A stretch of DNA of 64,000 nt from DASXMT01 sp963781305 (GCA_963781305.1 CAWAFL010000011.1:1426001-1490000), one strand, 5' to 3'. Positions 25,462-35,423 are shown, counted from the stretch's first letter. Program-made: numbers and translations. The notes: generated from the sequence alone by a model not told the origin.

Positions 25462-26235
25462 TCAGAGCTGGCCGATGGCCTTGTGGGTTTGGGGGATGAC
25501 CCGAACGTGCGGGTACCGGTGGAGGGCCCGGGCCTGAAGTTCGAGGACCTGGTCGGGGGTGGGGGCCTCGGTCACGGCTGCGAACGGGGTGACCGGCTGG
25601 AGGAAGACCTCTGGACTGTCAACACACTCGGCGACCATGGAAATGGCGGAGTCGAACTCACCGAGGTCGACGGAGGCACCGACGACGATCTTCACCCAGG
25701 CCCTCGTGCCGGAATCGCACGCCGCGTTCAGGAACCGGCGATGGGTGGCGAGGTCCACGCCCTGACCATCGACGCTGTCCAGCTTGACGTCCATGCTCAC
25801 GTAGGTCAGCCAGGGGAGCGTGCGGGCCAGGCCGCCGGTCAGCATGCCGTTGGTCTCGGCCATGACCCGGTGTCCTCGGGAAACCAGCTCAGGTAGGAGC
25901 TGCGCCAGCGCCCTCGACTGCATCAATGGCTCCCCGCCGGTGAGGCTCACCGAGTGGTGGGGGAGCGCGCGCCACAACCGATCGACGGACTCGACCACGT
26001 CATCGAGCAGGAGCGGGCTCTCCCGGTGCACCCAGTCGCGCCGCCCCGGGGTGTGCTCGATCCGACACGGCCCGGGAAGCCGTTCGAGTGCTTCGGGCTG
26101 GTCGCAGTAGGCGCACCGGATGTTGCAGCCGGTCAATCGGAGGAACACCTGGCGTTGGCCCACCAGCGCGGCCTCGCCCTGGATGGCGGAGAAGACTTCG
26201 GTGACGAGTAGCCGGCCTGAAGGGTCGTCGCTCAC
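25462..26235 (-). CDS. queE: 7-carboxy-7-deazaguanine synthase
   Basis: A radical-SAM enzyme of 257 residues with the CX3CX2C cluster motif CNIRCAYC, the family start VTEVFSAIQGEAALVGQRQVFLRL (in two adjoining pieces) and SLTGGEPLMQ. It makes the deazaguanine ring from carboxytetrahydropterin on the way to preQ0. The GTG at 26235 follows the queC stop by 19 nt; the junction carries a duplicated 15-nt sequence. Read with queC and queD on the same strand it forms a three-gene preQ0 operon (queD-queC-queE). Confidence 0.88.
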   Translation of the reverse strand: MSDDPSGRLLVTEVFSAIQGEAALVGQRQVFLRLTGCNIRCAYCDQPEALERLPGPCRIEHTPGRRDWVHRESPLLLDDVVESVDRLWRALPHHSVSLTGGEPLMQSRALAQLLPELVSRGHRVMAETNGMLTGGLARTLPWLTYVSMDVKLDSVDGQGVDLATHRRFLNAACDSGTRAWVKIVVGASVDLGEFDSAISMVAECVDSPEVFLQPVTPFAAVTEAPTPDQVLELQARALHRYPHVRVIPQTHKAIGQL

Positions 26236-26254
26236 GCCAGGGCCAGGTCGTCGC

Positions 26255-26920
26255 TCACGCCCGGGCCGGGTCGTCCACGCCCGCCTCGGCGAAGCCCCGG
26301 GCCCTGAGCAGGCATGCGTCGCACGTGCCACAGGGACGATCGCCGCCCCGATAACACGACCAGGTCAGGTGCAGCGGAGCATCGAGCTCTCTGCCCAAGC
26401 GCACGATCTCCGCCTTGGTCACTTCGATGAGCGGTGCGGCGATCTGGATGGGATTGCCTTCCACTCCGCGCTTTTGGCCGGTGGCGGCAACGGCGCGGAA
26501 CGCCTCGATGAATTCCGGTCGGCAGTCGGGATAGCCCGAGTAGTCGATGGCGTTCACCCCTATCCAGACGCTGTCGAGCTGACGCGCCTCGGCGACGCCG
26601 AGGGCGACGGCCAAGAAGATGCTGTTCCGGGCAGGCACGTAGGTCGCCGGGATGCCACCCTCGGTGCCGCCGGCGGGGATGTCGATCGAGTCGTCGGTCA
26701 GGGCAGAACCTCCCCACGCCGAGGTGTCCAGCTGGACGATCAGGTGCTCGGCCCGATAGTGCCCGGCCACGCCGGCGGCATGGTCGATCTCGTGGCGGTG
26801 CCTCTGGCCGTAGTCGAAGCTGAGGGCCAAGAGCGCGCCCTCTTCCCGTGCCCGGTCGGCCAGGGCCATGCACACGGTCGAGTCGAGGCCCCCGGACAGG
26901 AGCACGAGCTCACCAGGCAT
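26255..26920 (-). CDS. queC: 7-cyano-7-deazaguanine (preQ0) synthase
   Basis: The 221-residue protein has the PP-loop ATP-pyrophosphatase motif LLSGGLDSTVC and the C-terminal zinc cluster pattern CYRGGDRPCGTCDAC. QueC converts 7-carboxy-7-deazaguanine to preQ0 using ATP and ammonia. It overlaps the end of queD by 11 nt if translation starts at 26920, or 29 nt if at the ATG at 26938. Confidence 0.9.
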   Translation of the reverse strand: MPGELVLLSGGLDSTVCMALADRAREEGALLALSFDYGQRHRHEIDHAAGVAGHYRAEHLIVQLDTSAWGGSALTDDSIDIPAGGTEGGIPATYVPARNSIFLAVALGVAEARQLDSVWIGVNAIDYSGYPDCRPEFIEAFRAVAATGQKRGVEGNPIQIAAPLIEVTKAEIVRLGRELDAPLHLTWSCYRGGDRPCGTCDACLLRARGFAEAGVDDPARA

Positions 26921-27473
26921 GGGTCGGACCGGAGGCATGGATTCCCCCGGCTTCGTTGTCGTCGGTCTCCACCTGAGCGATCAACTCCACCCATGACTGG
27001 GGCGTCTCCCACAACCGGATCCCGACAAGTGGAATCCCGGCTTCGGCGAGGAGGTCCCAGGCTCGGTTGGCCAGGAGCTCGGCGGTGGGATTGTCAAGGA
27101 CGGTGTTGAGGTCGCTGTGGTCCCACTGGTCGATCACCTGGCGATGGACGACGGCGTGGAGGTCGTCGAAGTCCATGACGATGCCGTTGTCGTCGAGCGG
27201 ACCGGCGACGGTCACGTCCAGTCGGTAGGAATGACCGTGCAAGCCGGCGCACTTGCCCGGGTGCCAGGGCAGTCGGTGGGCCGCCTCGAAGGTGAAGCTG
27301 CAGGTGAGCCGGGTCGGCGTCGGCCGAGGTGCGGGACTAGGCACTGGCGCGGCGGTGGCGACCGTCTTCGTCACCGGACCATCCGGCAGATGCGAGTGGA
27401 CCGGCATCGTCGGAGCCGCCGGCAGTATCGGAGCGACTGGCCGCGGCGGGGCGACTGGCAGTATCGGAGCCAC
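26910..27473 (-). CDS. queD: 6-carboxy-5,6,7,8-tetrahydropterin synthase
   Basis: The C-terminal 130 residues match QueD/PTPS: FTFEAAHRLPW and KCAGLHGHSY carry the zinc histidines and catalytic cysteine, and LWETPQSWVEL closes the fold. QueD starts preQ0 synthesis from dihydroneopterin triphosphate. About 50 N-terminal residues are Pro/Ala-rich and encoded by imperfect repeats (about 27415-27500), so the real start may be later, for example at 27407. First gene of the queD-queC-queE operon. Confidence 0.85.
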   Translation of the reverse strand: MAPILPVAPPRPVAPILPAAPTMPVHSHLPDGPVTKTVATAAPVPSPAPRPTPTRLTCSFTFEAAHRLPWHPGKCAGLHGHSYRLDVTVAGPLDDNGIVMDFDDLHAVVHRQVIDQWDHSDLNTVLDNPTAELLANRAWDLLAEAGIPLVGIRLWETPQSWVELIAQVETDDNEAGGIHASGPTHAW

Positions 27474-27597
27474 TGGCAGTGCCTGGTTGACGGGCAGTAT
27501 GGGTGCGACTGCGGAGGTGGTCGCTGGCGTTGAGGAAGCCCACGAATCCCGACGCTAACAGTCCCATTTGGGCGTAGAGGTCGGGTGGGTGCACCGG

Positions 27598-27603
27598 TAG
27601 GCT
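27598..27603 (+). promoter_or_regulatory. Putative -10 box of kgd, leaderless
   Basis: TAGGCT is followed after 7 nt by the kgd ATG at 27611. There is no Shine-Dalgarno sequence, consistent with a leaderless mRNA. Confidence 0.4.
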
Positions 27604-27610
27604 GTCGGGG

Positions 27611-30600
27611 ATGGCCGATTCCAATGGAAGAGACGAAACCGGGGGTTCGAACGGGCGCAGCCCCATCAGCGGAAGTGGTGCGTTCGGCCCCAATGCCTGG
27701 CTGGTGGAGGACATGTACGACCGGTTCCGGGCCGATCCCACCTCGGTCTCGGATTCATGGCGCGAGTTCTTCCACGACTACAAGCCGGTCACCGGCGCCC
27801 CCACCGGGCAGGTCCCCGCGGTGACGGCCACAGCCGTGGCCCCGGCTCCCGCGCCGGCAACAACGACGGAGGCTCCTCGACAGAACGGAGCGGCCACCGG
27901 AGGGGGAGCCCCTCAAGCCGTCGATTCCGACGAGAAGCCCGTCCCCCTGCGCGGTGCCGCCGGTCGGATCGTGGTCAACATGGAGGCGTCGCTGGGCGTG
28001 CCCACGGCCACCAGCGTCCGCTCGGTGCCGGCCAAGCTGCTCGAGGTCAATCGCACGATCATCAACAACCAGCTGTCCCGCACCATGGGCGGCAAGGTCA
28101 GCTTCACCCATCTGATCGGCTACGCGGTGGTCAAGGGTCTCGAGGCCGTCCCCTCCATGAACTCGGCCTTCGTGGCCGACGCCGACGGGAAGGGCACTCC
28201 GGGGGTCGTTCGCCACGCTCGCGTCGGCCTGGGTCTGGCCGTGGACGTGGAGAAGTCCAGCGGAAGGACCCTCCTGGTCCCGTGCATCAGGGATGCCGAC
28301 CTGCTCGATTTCCGGGCCTTCGTCGGTGCGTACGAGGACCTGGTGCGCAAGGTCCACACCAACAAGATCGCCCCGGACGACTTCGCCGGGACCACGGTCA
28401 CCCTGACCAACCCGGGCACGCTGGGGACGGTCCAGTCGGTGCCCCGGCTCATGCCCGGCCAAGGCGTGATCGTCGGCGTGGGCGCCCTCGGGGTGCCGGC
28501 CGGTTTCGAGGCGGCGGACCCGCGGGCCCTGGCCGAGCTGGGGGTGGGCAAAACGGTCACCCTGACCTCGACCTACGACCACCGGATCATCCAGGGGGCC
28601 GAGTCCGGTCTCTTCCTGGCGTATGTGGCCGAGTGCCTCCTCGGACAGCACGACTTCTACGACGAGGTCTTCGCTGCTCTGGAGATCCCCTACGAGCCCG
28701 TCCGGTGGCATCGGGATGTCAACCACACCGACGGAACCGACGGCATCCAGGATCGTCTCATCAAGCAGGTGCACGTCCAGACCCTGATCAACATGTACCG
28801 GGTGCGGGGCCATCTCATCGCCCACCTCGACCCGCTCGATGCCGAGCCGCCCGTGCTCCACCCCGAGCTCGACCCGCTCAACTACGGCCTGACCATCTGG
28901 GACCTGCCCCGTGAGTACGTGACCGACGGCCTGGCCGGCAGGTCGGTGGCCACCCTCGACGAGATCCTCCACACCCTTCGCGACGCCTACTGCCGGACGC
29001 TCGGGATCGAGTACATGCACATCCAGGACCTGGAGCAAAAGCGCTGGATCCAGCAGCACGTGGAGGGAGTCCCCACCGCCCTGGCCCCCGACGAGCAGCG
29101 CCACATCCTCGACCGTCTGAACGCGGCCGAGGTCTTCGAGCGCTTCCTCCATTCTCGTTACGTGGGCCAGAAGCGGTTCGGACTGGAGGGAGCCGAGTCG
29201 GCCATCGTGCTGCTCGACACCATCTTGGACGAGGCGGTCGCCGAGGGACTGTCCGGCTCGGTCATGGGCATGGCCCACCGAGGACGGCTCAACGTGCTGG
29301 CCAACATCGTGGGCAAGTCCTACGGCGAGATCTTCGAGGAGTTCGAGGGGAACCTGGACCCCGAGTCCGTGCAGGGCTCCGGCGACGTCAAGTACCACAA
29401 GGGCGCGTCGGGGACCTTCACGGCCCGCTCGGGGGGAACCATCCCCATCTCCATGTCGTCCAATCCATCCCACCTGGAAGCGGTCGATCCCGTGGTGGTG
29501 GGCATGGTCCGAGCCGAGCAGGACGCGCTGAACTTCGCCGGCGGCAATCACGCGGGCTCGCCATTCCCCGTGCTGCCCATCTTGCTGCACGGCGATGCTG
29601 CGTTCGCCGGCCAGGGCGTGGTGGCGGAGACCCTCAACCTGTCCCAGCTCCCCGGCTACCGCACGGGTGGGACGGTGCACATCGTCATCAACAACCAGCT
29701 CGGCTTCACCACCGCCCCCGAGGCGGCGCGGAGCTCCGTGTACCCGACCGACGTAGCCAAGATGGTCCAGGCCCCCATCTTCCACGTGAACGGCGACGAT
29801 CCCGAGGCGTGCGTCCGGGCGGCCCGGCTGGCGTTCGGCTTCCGGCAGGCGTTCCACAAGGACGTGGTCATCGACATGGTCTGCTACCGGCGCCACGGCC
29901 ACAACGAGGGTGACGACCCGAGCTACACCCAGCCGCTCATGTACGCCCTGATCGAGGCAAAGCGATCGGTCCGCAAGCTGTACACCGAGTCGCTGGTCCG
30001 CCGCGGCGACATCACCCTGGAGGAGGCCGAGCAGGCCCTCGACGACTTCTCGGCCCGGCTGCAGAGCGCGCTGGACGAGACCAGGGCCGCGGTCGAGACC
30101 GCGTCGGACGCCAAGCCGGCGCTGCCCAAGTACGTCCAGCCGAACATCCAGATCCCCACGATCGAGACCGGCATCGACACCTCGACCGTCCTCGAGCTGG
30201 CCCACGCCGTTCGCTCGGTTCCCGAGGGGTTCGTCATGCACCCCAAGCTGGCCCGGCAGTTCGAGCAGCGGGACAAGGTCGTCGCCGACGGCGAGATCGA
30301 TTGGGCCCTGGGCGAGGCGCTGGCTCTGGGGTCACTGCTGCTCGAGGGCACCAACGTCCGCCTGACCGGGCAGGACACCCGCCGAGGCACGTTCTCGCAG
30401 CGTCACGCCGTTCTGGTCGACAACACCACCGGGGCGGAGTGGATACCGCTGGCTGAGCTCGGCGGAGGTTCGACCGGAGCTGTGGCGGGGGAGCTGTGGC
30501 AGGGGGAGCTGTGGCTGGGGGCGCTGTGGTCGGGGGAACTGGTCGGGTCGGCCACTTCACCATCAAGGACTCCCTCCTCTCCGAGTACGCCGCGGTGGGC

Positions 30601-31416
30601 TTCGAGTACGGGTATTCGGTGCAGGCACAGAACGACCTGGTGGCCTGGGAGGCACAGTTCGGGGACTTCTGGAACGGCGCCGAGATCATCGTGGACAATT
30701 TCCTGGTTGCCGCAGAAGACAAGTGGGGCCAGCATTCGGGGCTGGTGTTGCTCCTGCCCCACGGCTACGAGGGACAGGGTCCCGAGCACTCCTCGGCCCG
30801 AATCGAGCGGTTCCTCACCCTGAGCGCTCGAGGCAACCTGCGGGTTACCGAGCCCACGACGGCGGCCCAGTACTTCCACCTGCTCCGCGCCCAGGTGCGG
30901 ACCCCGGTTCGGAAGCCACTGGTGGTGTTCACGCCCAAGTCGCTCCTGCGGGCCCGTTCCGCCCGCTCGCCCATCCAGGCTTTCACCAGCGGCTCGTTCG
31001 CCGAGGTCCTCGACGACCCGGCCGCGGCCCAAGAGGGATTCGATCCCGAGCGGGTGGAGCGAGTCGTGCTGTGTGCCGGGAAGGTGGCCTACGACGCCCT
31101 GGCCCGCCGAGACGAGCTCGGCGACGCCGGAGCCTCGACCGTCGTGGCCCGGGTGGAGCAGCTCTACCCCTGGCCCGCCGATCAGATTGCCGCCCTCCTG
31201 GACCGGTACTCCAACGCCCGGGAAGTGGTGTGGTTGCAGGAGGAGCCCGAGAACATGGGTGCGTGGGGCTTCGTTCACATGCGCCTTCATGCGCTGATCC
31301 GGGATACGCACAAGCTCCGCCATGTCAGCCGGGCCGAGTCGGCCAGCCCAGCCTCGGGTAGCGCCGCCCTGCACCACCTGGAACAGGAAGACCTCCTGGC
31401 CCGCGCCATCGGCTGA
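27611..31416 (+). CDS. kgd: Fused 2-oxoglutarate dehydrogenase E2-E1 (Kgd), frameshifted as sequenced
   Basis: This is the actinobacterial fused enzyme of the TCA cycle: an N-terminal E1 segment (AWLVEDMYDRFRADPTSV), an E2 succinyltransferase domain with the HxxxD-type motif YDHRIIQG, and a thiamine-diphosphate E1 domain (MAHRGRLNVLANIVGKSYGE, then DDPSYTQPLMY). The frame read from 27611 runs out of homology near 30490; the rest (GHFTIKDSLLSEYAAVGFEYG and the end at 31416) continues in the -1 frame. The break is in a 15-bp repeat tract. Adding one G in the run 30487-30491 restores 1268 residues. Sequencing error, mutation or slippage are all possible. Confidence 0.88.
30477..30536 (+). repeat. 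Four 15-bp tandem repeats at the kgd frameshift
   Basis: Units at 30477-30491, 30492-30506, 30507-30521 and 30522-30536 each end in a run of five G. In the repaired frame they encode GGAVA repeats forming an extra linker between two E1 segments; other Kgd proteins lack this insertion. Confidence 0.85.
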
Positions 31417-31604
31417 CGCTCGGGGCCGACGGTTCAACCAGCAGTTTGGCATCCCTCCCTCGGCTGACGTTCGGGAGGTGGTTCGGGAGGTGGTTCGGCC
31501 GGTGGCGGGAGTCTCTCCACCCGATGGCCAGCGTCTCTCCACAGGGACCGAAAAGTGCGGGATCACCAGGAGGCTCGATTCCAGGTGCTTGACTAGGGCC
31601 GACC

Positions 31605-33062
31605 ATGCCCAACGACCCTGCGCCGAACCGACGAATCGTCGTCGACGGATCCAACCTCGCCACCGAAGGCCGAACGCTGCCCAGCCTGGCCCAGCTCGAA
31701 GAGGCCATCCAGGCCTTCTTGGAGGAATTCCCCGGCTTTCGGAATGCCGACGTCATCGTGGTCGTGGATGCCTCATTTGGCCATCGGATCGACGAATCCG
31801 AACGTGCCGCATTCGAAGAGGCGTTGGCTCACGGCGAGTTGGTGACCCCTCCTGCCGGCGCCATCGGGCGGGGCGACGCATTCATCCTGCGTATCGCCGA
31901 AAAGGCCGGGGCGTTGGTGCTGTCGAACGACTCGTTCCAGGAGTTTCATGCCGAACGGCCCTGGTTGTTCGAGACCGGCCGCCTGATCGGCGGGAAACCG
32001 ATTCCCGGCGTGGGCTGGATCTTCACGCCTCGCACCCCGGTACGGGGAGCCGTGAGCCGGGCGACCACCAGTCGAGCCAAGAAGGCCGCGGCCACCGATG
32101 AGGACGTCCCCGCCAGCCCGCCGGCCCGCTCCGGGGGCCGGGCCATCAAGGCGTCCGGAAGCACGAAGAAGTCCGGGGGCAGGCGGAAGGCGAGCGTGAC
32201 TGCCTCTGATCTGGGATCAGGCGAGCAGGTCGAGGGGGCGTCGATAGGAGCGGGCGCTGGCCGCGACGGTGGGGCCGGACCTGGCGACGACGGTGCCGGT
32301 GGCGACGGTGGTGATGGGGCCGGTGTCGGTGGGGACGGCACTGGTGCTGGTGCCGGTGCTGGTGCCGAAGCACCGAAGAAGGCCGGGAGCACGGTCAAGA
32401 AGGCGGGCGGGAGGGCCAAGAAAGCGGCGACCGCAGACAAGGCGGGACCGGCGAGCAAGACAGGTGCGGTCACCAAGTCGGCGGCCAAGGCGGCAAAGAC
32501 GACCAAAGCAGCCAAGGCGACCAAGGCGGCCACCGGGTCGGCCAAGGCCGCAGCGGAGCCAGCCAAGGGGACGGGCAAGACGGCGAAAGCCGCGGCCAAA
32601 GCGGCCAAGACGACAAAGGGGACTGCTTCCAAGCGTGGTGGAGCCACCGAGCCTGCCGACGTGGATCACGACGAGGTCGGCGGGTCGCCCATTGCCGGCA
32701 AACGGCCAGGGCGACGGGCCAAGAAGTCAGCCGCTCGGGCCGAGATGGCCCAGCCCGGTACCCGCGATGAGCCTCCACTACCCGCGCTGAACGAGCCGAT
32801 GACCTTCCTGACGTTCGTGGCCAATCACCCGATCGGGAGCACGTTCAAAGGCACTGTTTCCGCGTTCACCTCGCACGGCGCCCACATCGATGTCGACGGG
32901 ATGAAGGCGCATGTGCCGCTGAGCCTGCTTGGACGTCCCGCCCCCGGCAAGGCCAGGGACGTCCTCTCCAAGGGCGAGACCAGGGACTTCGTCCTGGTAT
33001 CGCTGGATGCACCTCGGCGGCGCGCCGAGGTTGCGCTGCCCGAATTCGCTCCCAACACGTGA
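31605..33062 (+). CDS. PIN/NYN-like nuclease domain joined to an S1 RNA-binding domain
   Basis: The first 145 residues resemble NYN/Zc3h12a-type ribonucleases: RIVVDGSNLATEG, DVIVVVDASFGHRID, and GRGDAFILRIAEKAGALVLSNDSF carry the spaced acidic residues of this PIN-like fold. A linker of about 230 residues rich in Lys/Ala/Gly follows, and the last 80 residues form an S1/OB domain (GSTFKGTVSAFTSHGAHIDVDGMKAHVPLSLL). The combination suggests an RNA-processing nuclease with its own RNA-binding module and a basic, flexible arm. Neither the target nor activity is known. The gene is monocistronic. Confidence 0.75.
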   Translation: MPNDPAPNRRIVVDGSNLATEGRTLPSLAQLEEAIQAFLEEFPGFRNADVIVVVDASFGHRIDESERAAFEEALAHGELVTPPAGAIGRGDAFILRIAEKAGALVLSNDSFQEFHAERPWLFETGRLIGGKPIPGVGWIFTPRTPVRGAVSRATTSRAKKAAATDEDVPASPPARSGGRAIKASGSTKKSGGRRKASVTASDLGSGEQVEGASIGAGAGRDGGAGPGDDGAGGDGGDGAGVGGDGTGAGAGAGAEAPKKAGSTVKKAGGRAKKAATADKAGPASKTGAVTKSAAKAAKTTKAAKATKAATGSAKAAAEPAKGTGKTAKAAAKAAKTTKGTASKRGGATEPADVDHDEVGGSPIAGKRPGRRAKKSAARAEMAQPGTRDEPPLPALNEPMTFLTFVANHPIGSTFKGTVSAFTSHGAHIDVDGMKAHVPLSLLGRPAPGKARDVLSKGETRDFVLVSLDAPRRRAEVALPEFAPNT

Positions 33063-33272
33063 GTGCCGGGGCGGATCGCCAGGCACCGAGAAGGGTCGGA
33101 TCGTCATTCGGGCCCACTGAACCGACGATCGGTCCGCCTCGTACGTGACTCCGGATGAGCTCATCCAGCCGCGTCTCGTTCCGCTCGGCGAACAGTCCAG
33201 GTCTCTTCGAGACTAAACGGATCCGGTCGGGGAGAGCCCGAGCGGTCCATCCGGACTGCGGAACCCGGCTGG

Positions 33273-33278
33273 TACCGT
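33273..33278 (+). promoter_or_regulatory. Putative -10 box, leaderless methyltransferase gene
   Basis: TACCGT followed by 6 nt and the ATG at 33285. No Shine-Dalgarno sequence is present. Confidence 0.4.
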
Positions 33279-33284
33279 GCCCGA

Positions 33285-34100
33285 ATGCAGCTGAACAAGG
33301 TCTGCAACATCGAGGACTGGGAGGTCCCCCATCGGGTGGCGACGATGCGCCGAATCTTCCCAGGATTCGCGGCGGCCTATCCGCAGTTTCCCTCGGCAAT
33401 GGAGCACCGGAAGCACTGGGAGTTCGCCCAGGTCCTCGACGGACTGGCTGACCTGGGTGCCCTCCAGCCTGACGGGATGGTCCTGGCCGTCGCAGCCGGA
33501 CAAGAGGCAGTCGTTTTCGATCTGACGAACCAGGTCCGGTGGGTCTTCGCCACTGACATCTACGGGAGCGGTCCTTTTGCCGAAAAGGAAGCCGATTCCG
33601 CCATGCTCCAGGACCCGGACACGATCGCGCCGTTTCCCTACAACCGGCGTCGCCTCGTCGTCCAGTACATGGATGCGCTCGACCTGCGCTACGAGGACAA
33701 GACGTTCGATGCCGTCTACAGCCTCAGCTCGATCGAGCACTTTGGCGGCATCGACGGCGTGCGTCGAGCGCTGAGCGAGCAACGCCGGGTCGTCAACATC
33801 GGCGGGATCGTGGCCCTGACCACCGAGGTCGTGATCAATGGAGCCGAGCCGCTCGACGAGGACCACCTACTGCTGAGCTCACCCGAACAGTTGTCGGGCG
33901 TGTGCGAGAGCGTCCCCGGCCTCGCCCTGGTCGAGCCCATCGATTTCTCGGTGAGCGATCGCACCCGGTCGACGGTCCTCTCACTCAGCGATGCCGTGGC
34001 CCACAGCCACAGCGGGGAACCGGACTACCCGCACATCATCCTCGAACACCGCGGCCGACACTTCACCTCGGTGAGCGTCTTCCTCCGTCGGATCGACTGA
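33285..34100 (+). CDS. SAM-dependent methyltransferase-like protein
   Basis: The 271-residue protein has a class I methyltransferase-like pattern: a first strand with MVLAVAAGQEAVVFDLT in place of the usual glycine-rich loop, FATDIYG, and FDAVYSLSSIEHFGGIDGVRRAL, the typical post-motif strand. The glycine-rich SAM loop is weak (AVAAGQE), so SAM binding may be altered. The substrate is unknown; proteins of this style are often in polysaccharide gene sets, but none is nearby here. Confidence 0.7.
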   Translation: MQLNKVCNIEDWEVPHRVATMRRIFPGFAAAYPQFPSAMEHRKHWEFAQVLDGLADLGALQPDGMVLAVAAGQEAVVFDLTNQVRWVFATDIYGSGPFAEKEADSAMLQDPDTIAPFPYNRRRLVVQYMDALDLRYEDKTFDAVYSLSSIEHFGGIDGVRRALSEQRRVVNIGGIVALTTEVVINGAEPLDEDHLLLSSPEQLSGVCESVPGLALVEPIDFSVSDRTRSTVLSLSDAVAHSHSGEPDYPHIILEHRGRHFTSVSVFLRRID

Positions 34101-34469
34101 ACCGCTCGAACCGCTCGACTCGTTCGGTCACGCCGTGGCTGCACCATTCGCCATTGCGTCATTCCTGCGCCCATTGACCTAGGGGAGTGTCTCGCTCGAC
34201 CTTACGGGAGAATCGCGTACACCATTGGAACTCCTGTTCCCGCCTGTTCTTGATGGGAAGTCGGTTGCGAACAGCCGGGCCAGGCGCAGCTCGGCGCCCG
34301 GCTCAAGGCTGTGAGCGCCGGTCCGCTTCTCGTAATTCCTATCAAATCTATTGACTTGACATAGTTGATCGGGTATCTATACATTGCGCAATGCCTCGGT
34401 ATCGTCGCATTCGCAACTGAAGAAGCAAAGGGGCGACCGAGACCCGCAACCGGTGAAAGGAGGGTGTTC
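34101..34469 (+). other. Regulatory region before the ABC transporter operon
   Basis: A 369-nt gap. The left 220 nt show no coding potential. The right part contains the palindrome and strong promoter described separately, then a leader of about 80 nt with an AAAGGAGG Shine-Dalgarno sequence at 34457-34464 before the permease GTG. Confidence 0.6.
34341..34385 (+). promoter_or_regulatory. Strong sigma70 promoter with overlapping palindrome
   Basis: TTGACA (34356-34361) followed by 16 nt and TATACA (34378-34383) is the best housekeeping promoter in the window. It overlaps an imperfect palindrome: ATCAA (34341) and CTAT (34348) on the left mirror ATAG (34361) and TTGAT (34365) on the right. A repressor bound there would cover the -35 box, so this is a good operator candidate for the ABC transporter operon. 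Confidence 0.65.
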
Positions 34470-35423
34470 GTGGTTGACACAGCAAGCAGCACTGGGCTGG
34501 AAAACGGAAGAGCGGCCGGCGCCCCGATGGATCCCGCGTCGCAGCGTCAACCCTCTGAGCCCGCATCAGGCGAGGGGACCAACCAGGCTGCTCCGGTCGG
34601 GGTCGTCGACCCGATCAGGCCAACTGCACTCGTCAACCTGGGACCCGCGAAGTTCCACTTTCCAAAACGTTGGCAGGCGGTTGCGTCGATCGTTGTGGGA
34701 GTGGGTCTATGGCAGTTGGTCGTGAGCGTGTTCCACCCCAACACCCTCGCCATCGTTGGGCCGTGGGAGGTGCTCCAAGATGCCCGATCTCTCGCCGCCA
34801 CCGGCGTGTTGTGGACCGATCTCCGCGTGAGCCTGGTGCAATTTTCTGTCGGGTTCGTCATCGCCCTGGTCGCCGGGGTGGCCGTGGGAGTGGCCCTCGG
34901 GTCGTCCAGACGACTGGCCACCGTGTTCAACCCATGGGTCACGATCTTCTACACGATCCCCGTGATTGCCATGGCCCCGCTGATCATCGTCTCACTGGGC
35001 ATCGGCATGCTGGCCAAGGTGGTCATCGTCGTGGTGTCTGCCTTCTTCCCGATCGTCATCAACACTCGAGCCGGCGTCCAGAGTGTGGATCGAAGCCTTC
35101 ACGATGTAAGCACAGCATTTCGCACGTCCAAATGGGAGCGATTCCGGTTCGTCATCCTTCCCGGTTCGATCCCGTACGTCCTGGCCGGGGTGCGCTTGGG
35201 ACTCGGGAGAGGCCTGATCGGCTTGGTGTTCGGGGACCTCTTCGGTGCCACCGCGGGCCTCGGCTACCTCTTGCTGTCAGCCCAGCAGAACCTGCAGACC
35301 GGCAACGTATACGTCGCCGTGGTCATCATCGGCCTGCTCGGACTGCTCTTCGGAGGCGTTGTTTCGTTGCTAGAGCGCCGGTTCTCCACCTACCGGGCCG
35401 ATCCGGGCGTGTCCAAGCGATGA
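34470..35423 (+). CDS. ABC transporter permease, SsuC/TauC family
   Basis: A 317-residue membrane protein with six hydrophobic segments and the permease EAA-type loop in DVSTAFRTSKWERFRFVILPGSIPYVLAG (about residues 212-240). It fits the nitrate/sulfonate/taurine-type importer permeases. The GTG at 34470 is chosen because AGGAGG lies 6-7 nt before it; an upstream in-frame start would include non-conserved sequence. The N-terminal 65 residues are polar. The stop overlaps the ATPase start (ATGA). Confidence 0.85.
   Translation: MVDTASSTGLENGRAAGAPMDPASQRQPSEPASGEGTNQAAPVGVVDPIRPTALVNLGPAKFHFPKRWQAVASIVVGVGLWQLVVSVFHPNTLAIVGPWEVLQDARSLAATGVLWTDLRVSLVQFSVGFVIALVAGVAVGVALGSSRRLATVFNPWVTIFYTIPVIAMAPLIIVSLGIGMLAKVVIVVVSAFFPIVINTRAGVQSVDRSLHDVSTAFRTSKWERFRFVILPGSIPYVLAGVRLGLGRGLIGLVFGDLFGATAGLGYLLLSAQQNLQTGNVYVAVVIIGLLGLLFGGVVSLLERRFSTYRADPGVSKR

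Noticed and set aside
27755..30241. Long open frame of 828 codons on the minus strand opposite kgd
   Set aside because: It is an antisense shadow caused by high GC; its translation is rich in His/Gly/Arg and has no family resemblance, while the plus strand encodes a clear enzyme.
34670..35419. Upstream extension of the ABC ATPase frame
   Set aside because: It lies inside the permease gene in another frame; the ATGA overlap at 35420 gives a normal start.
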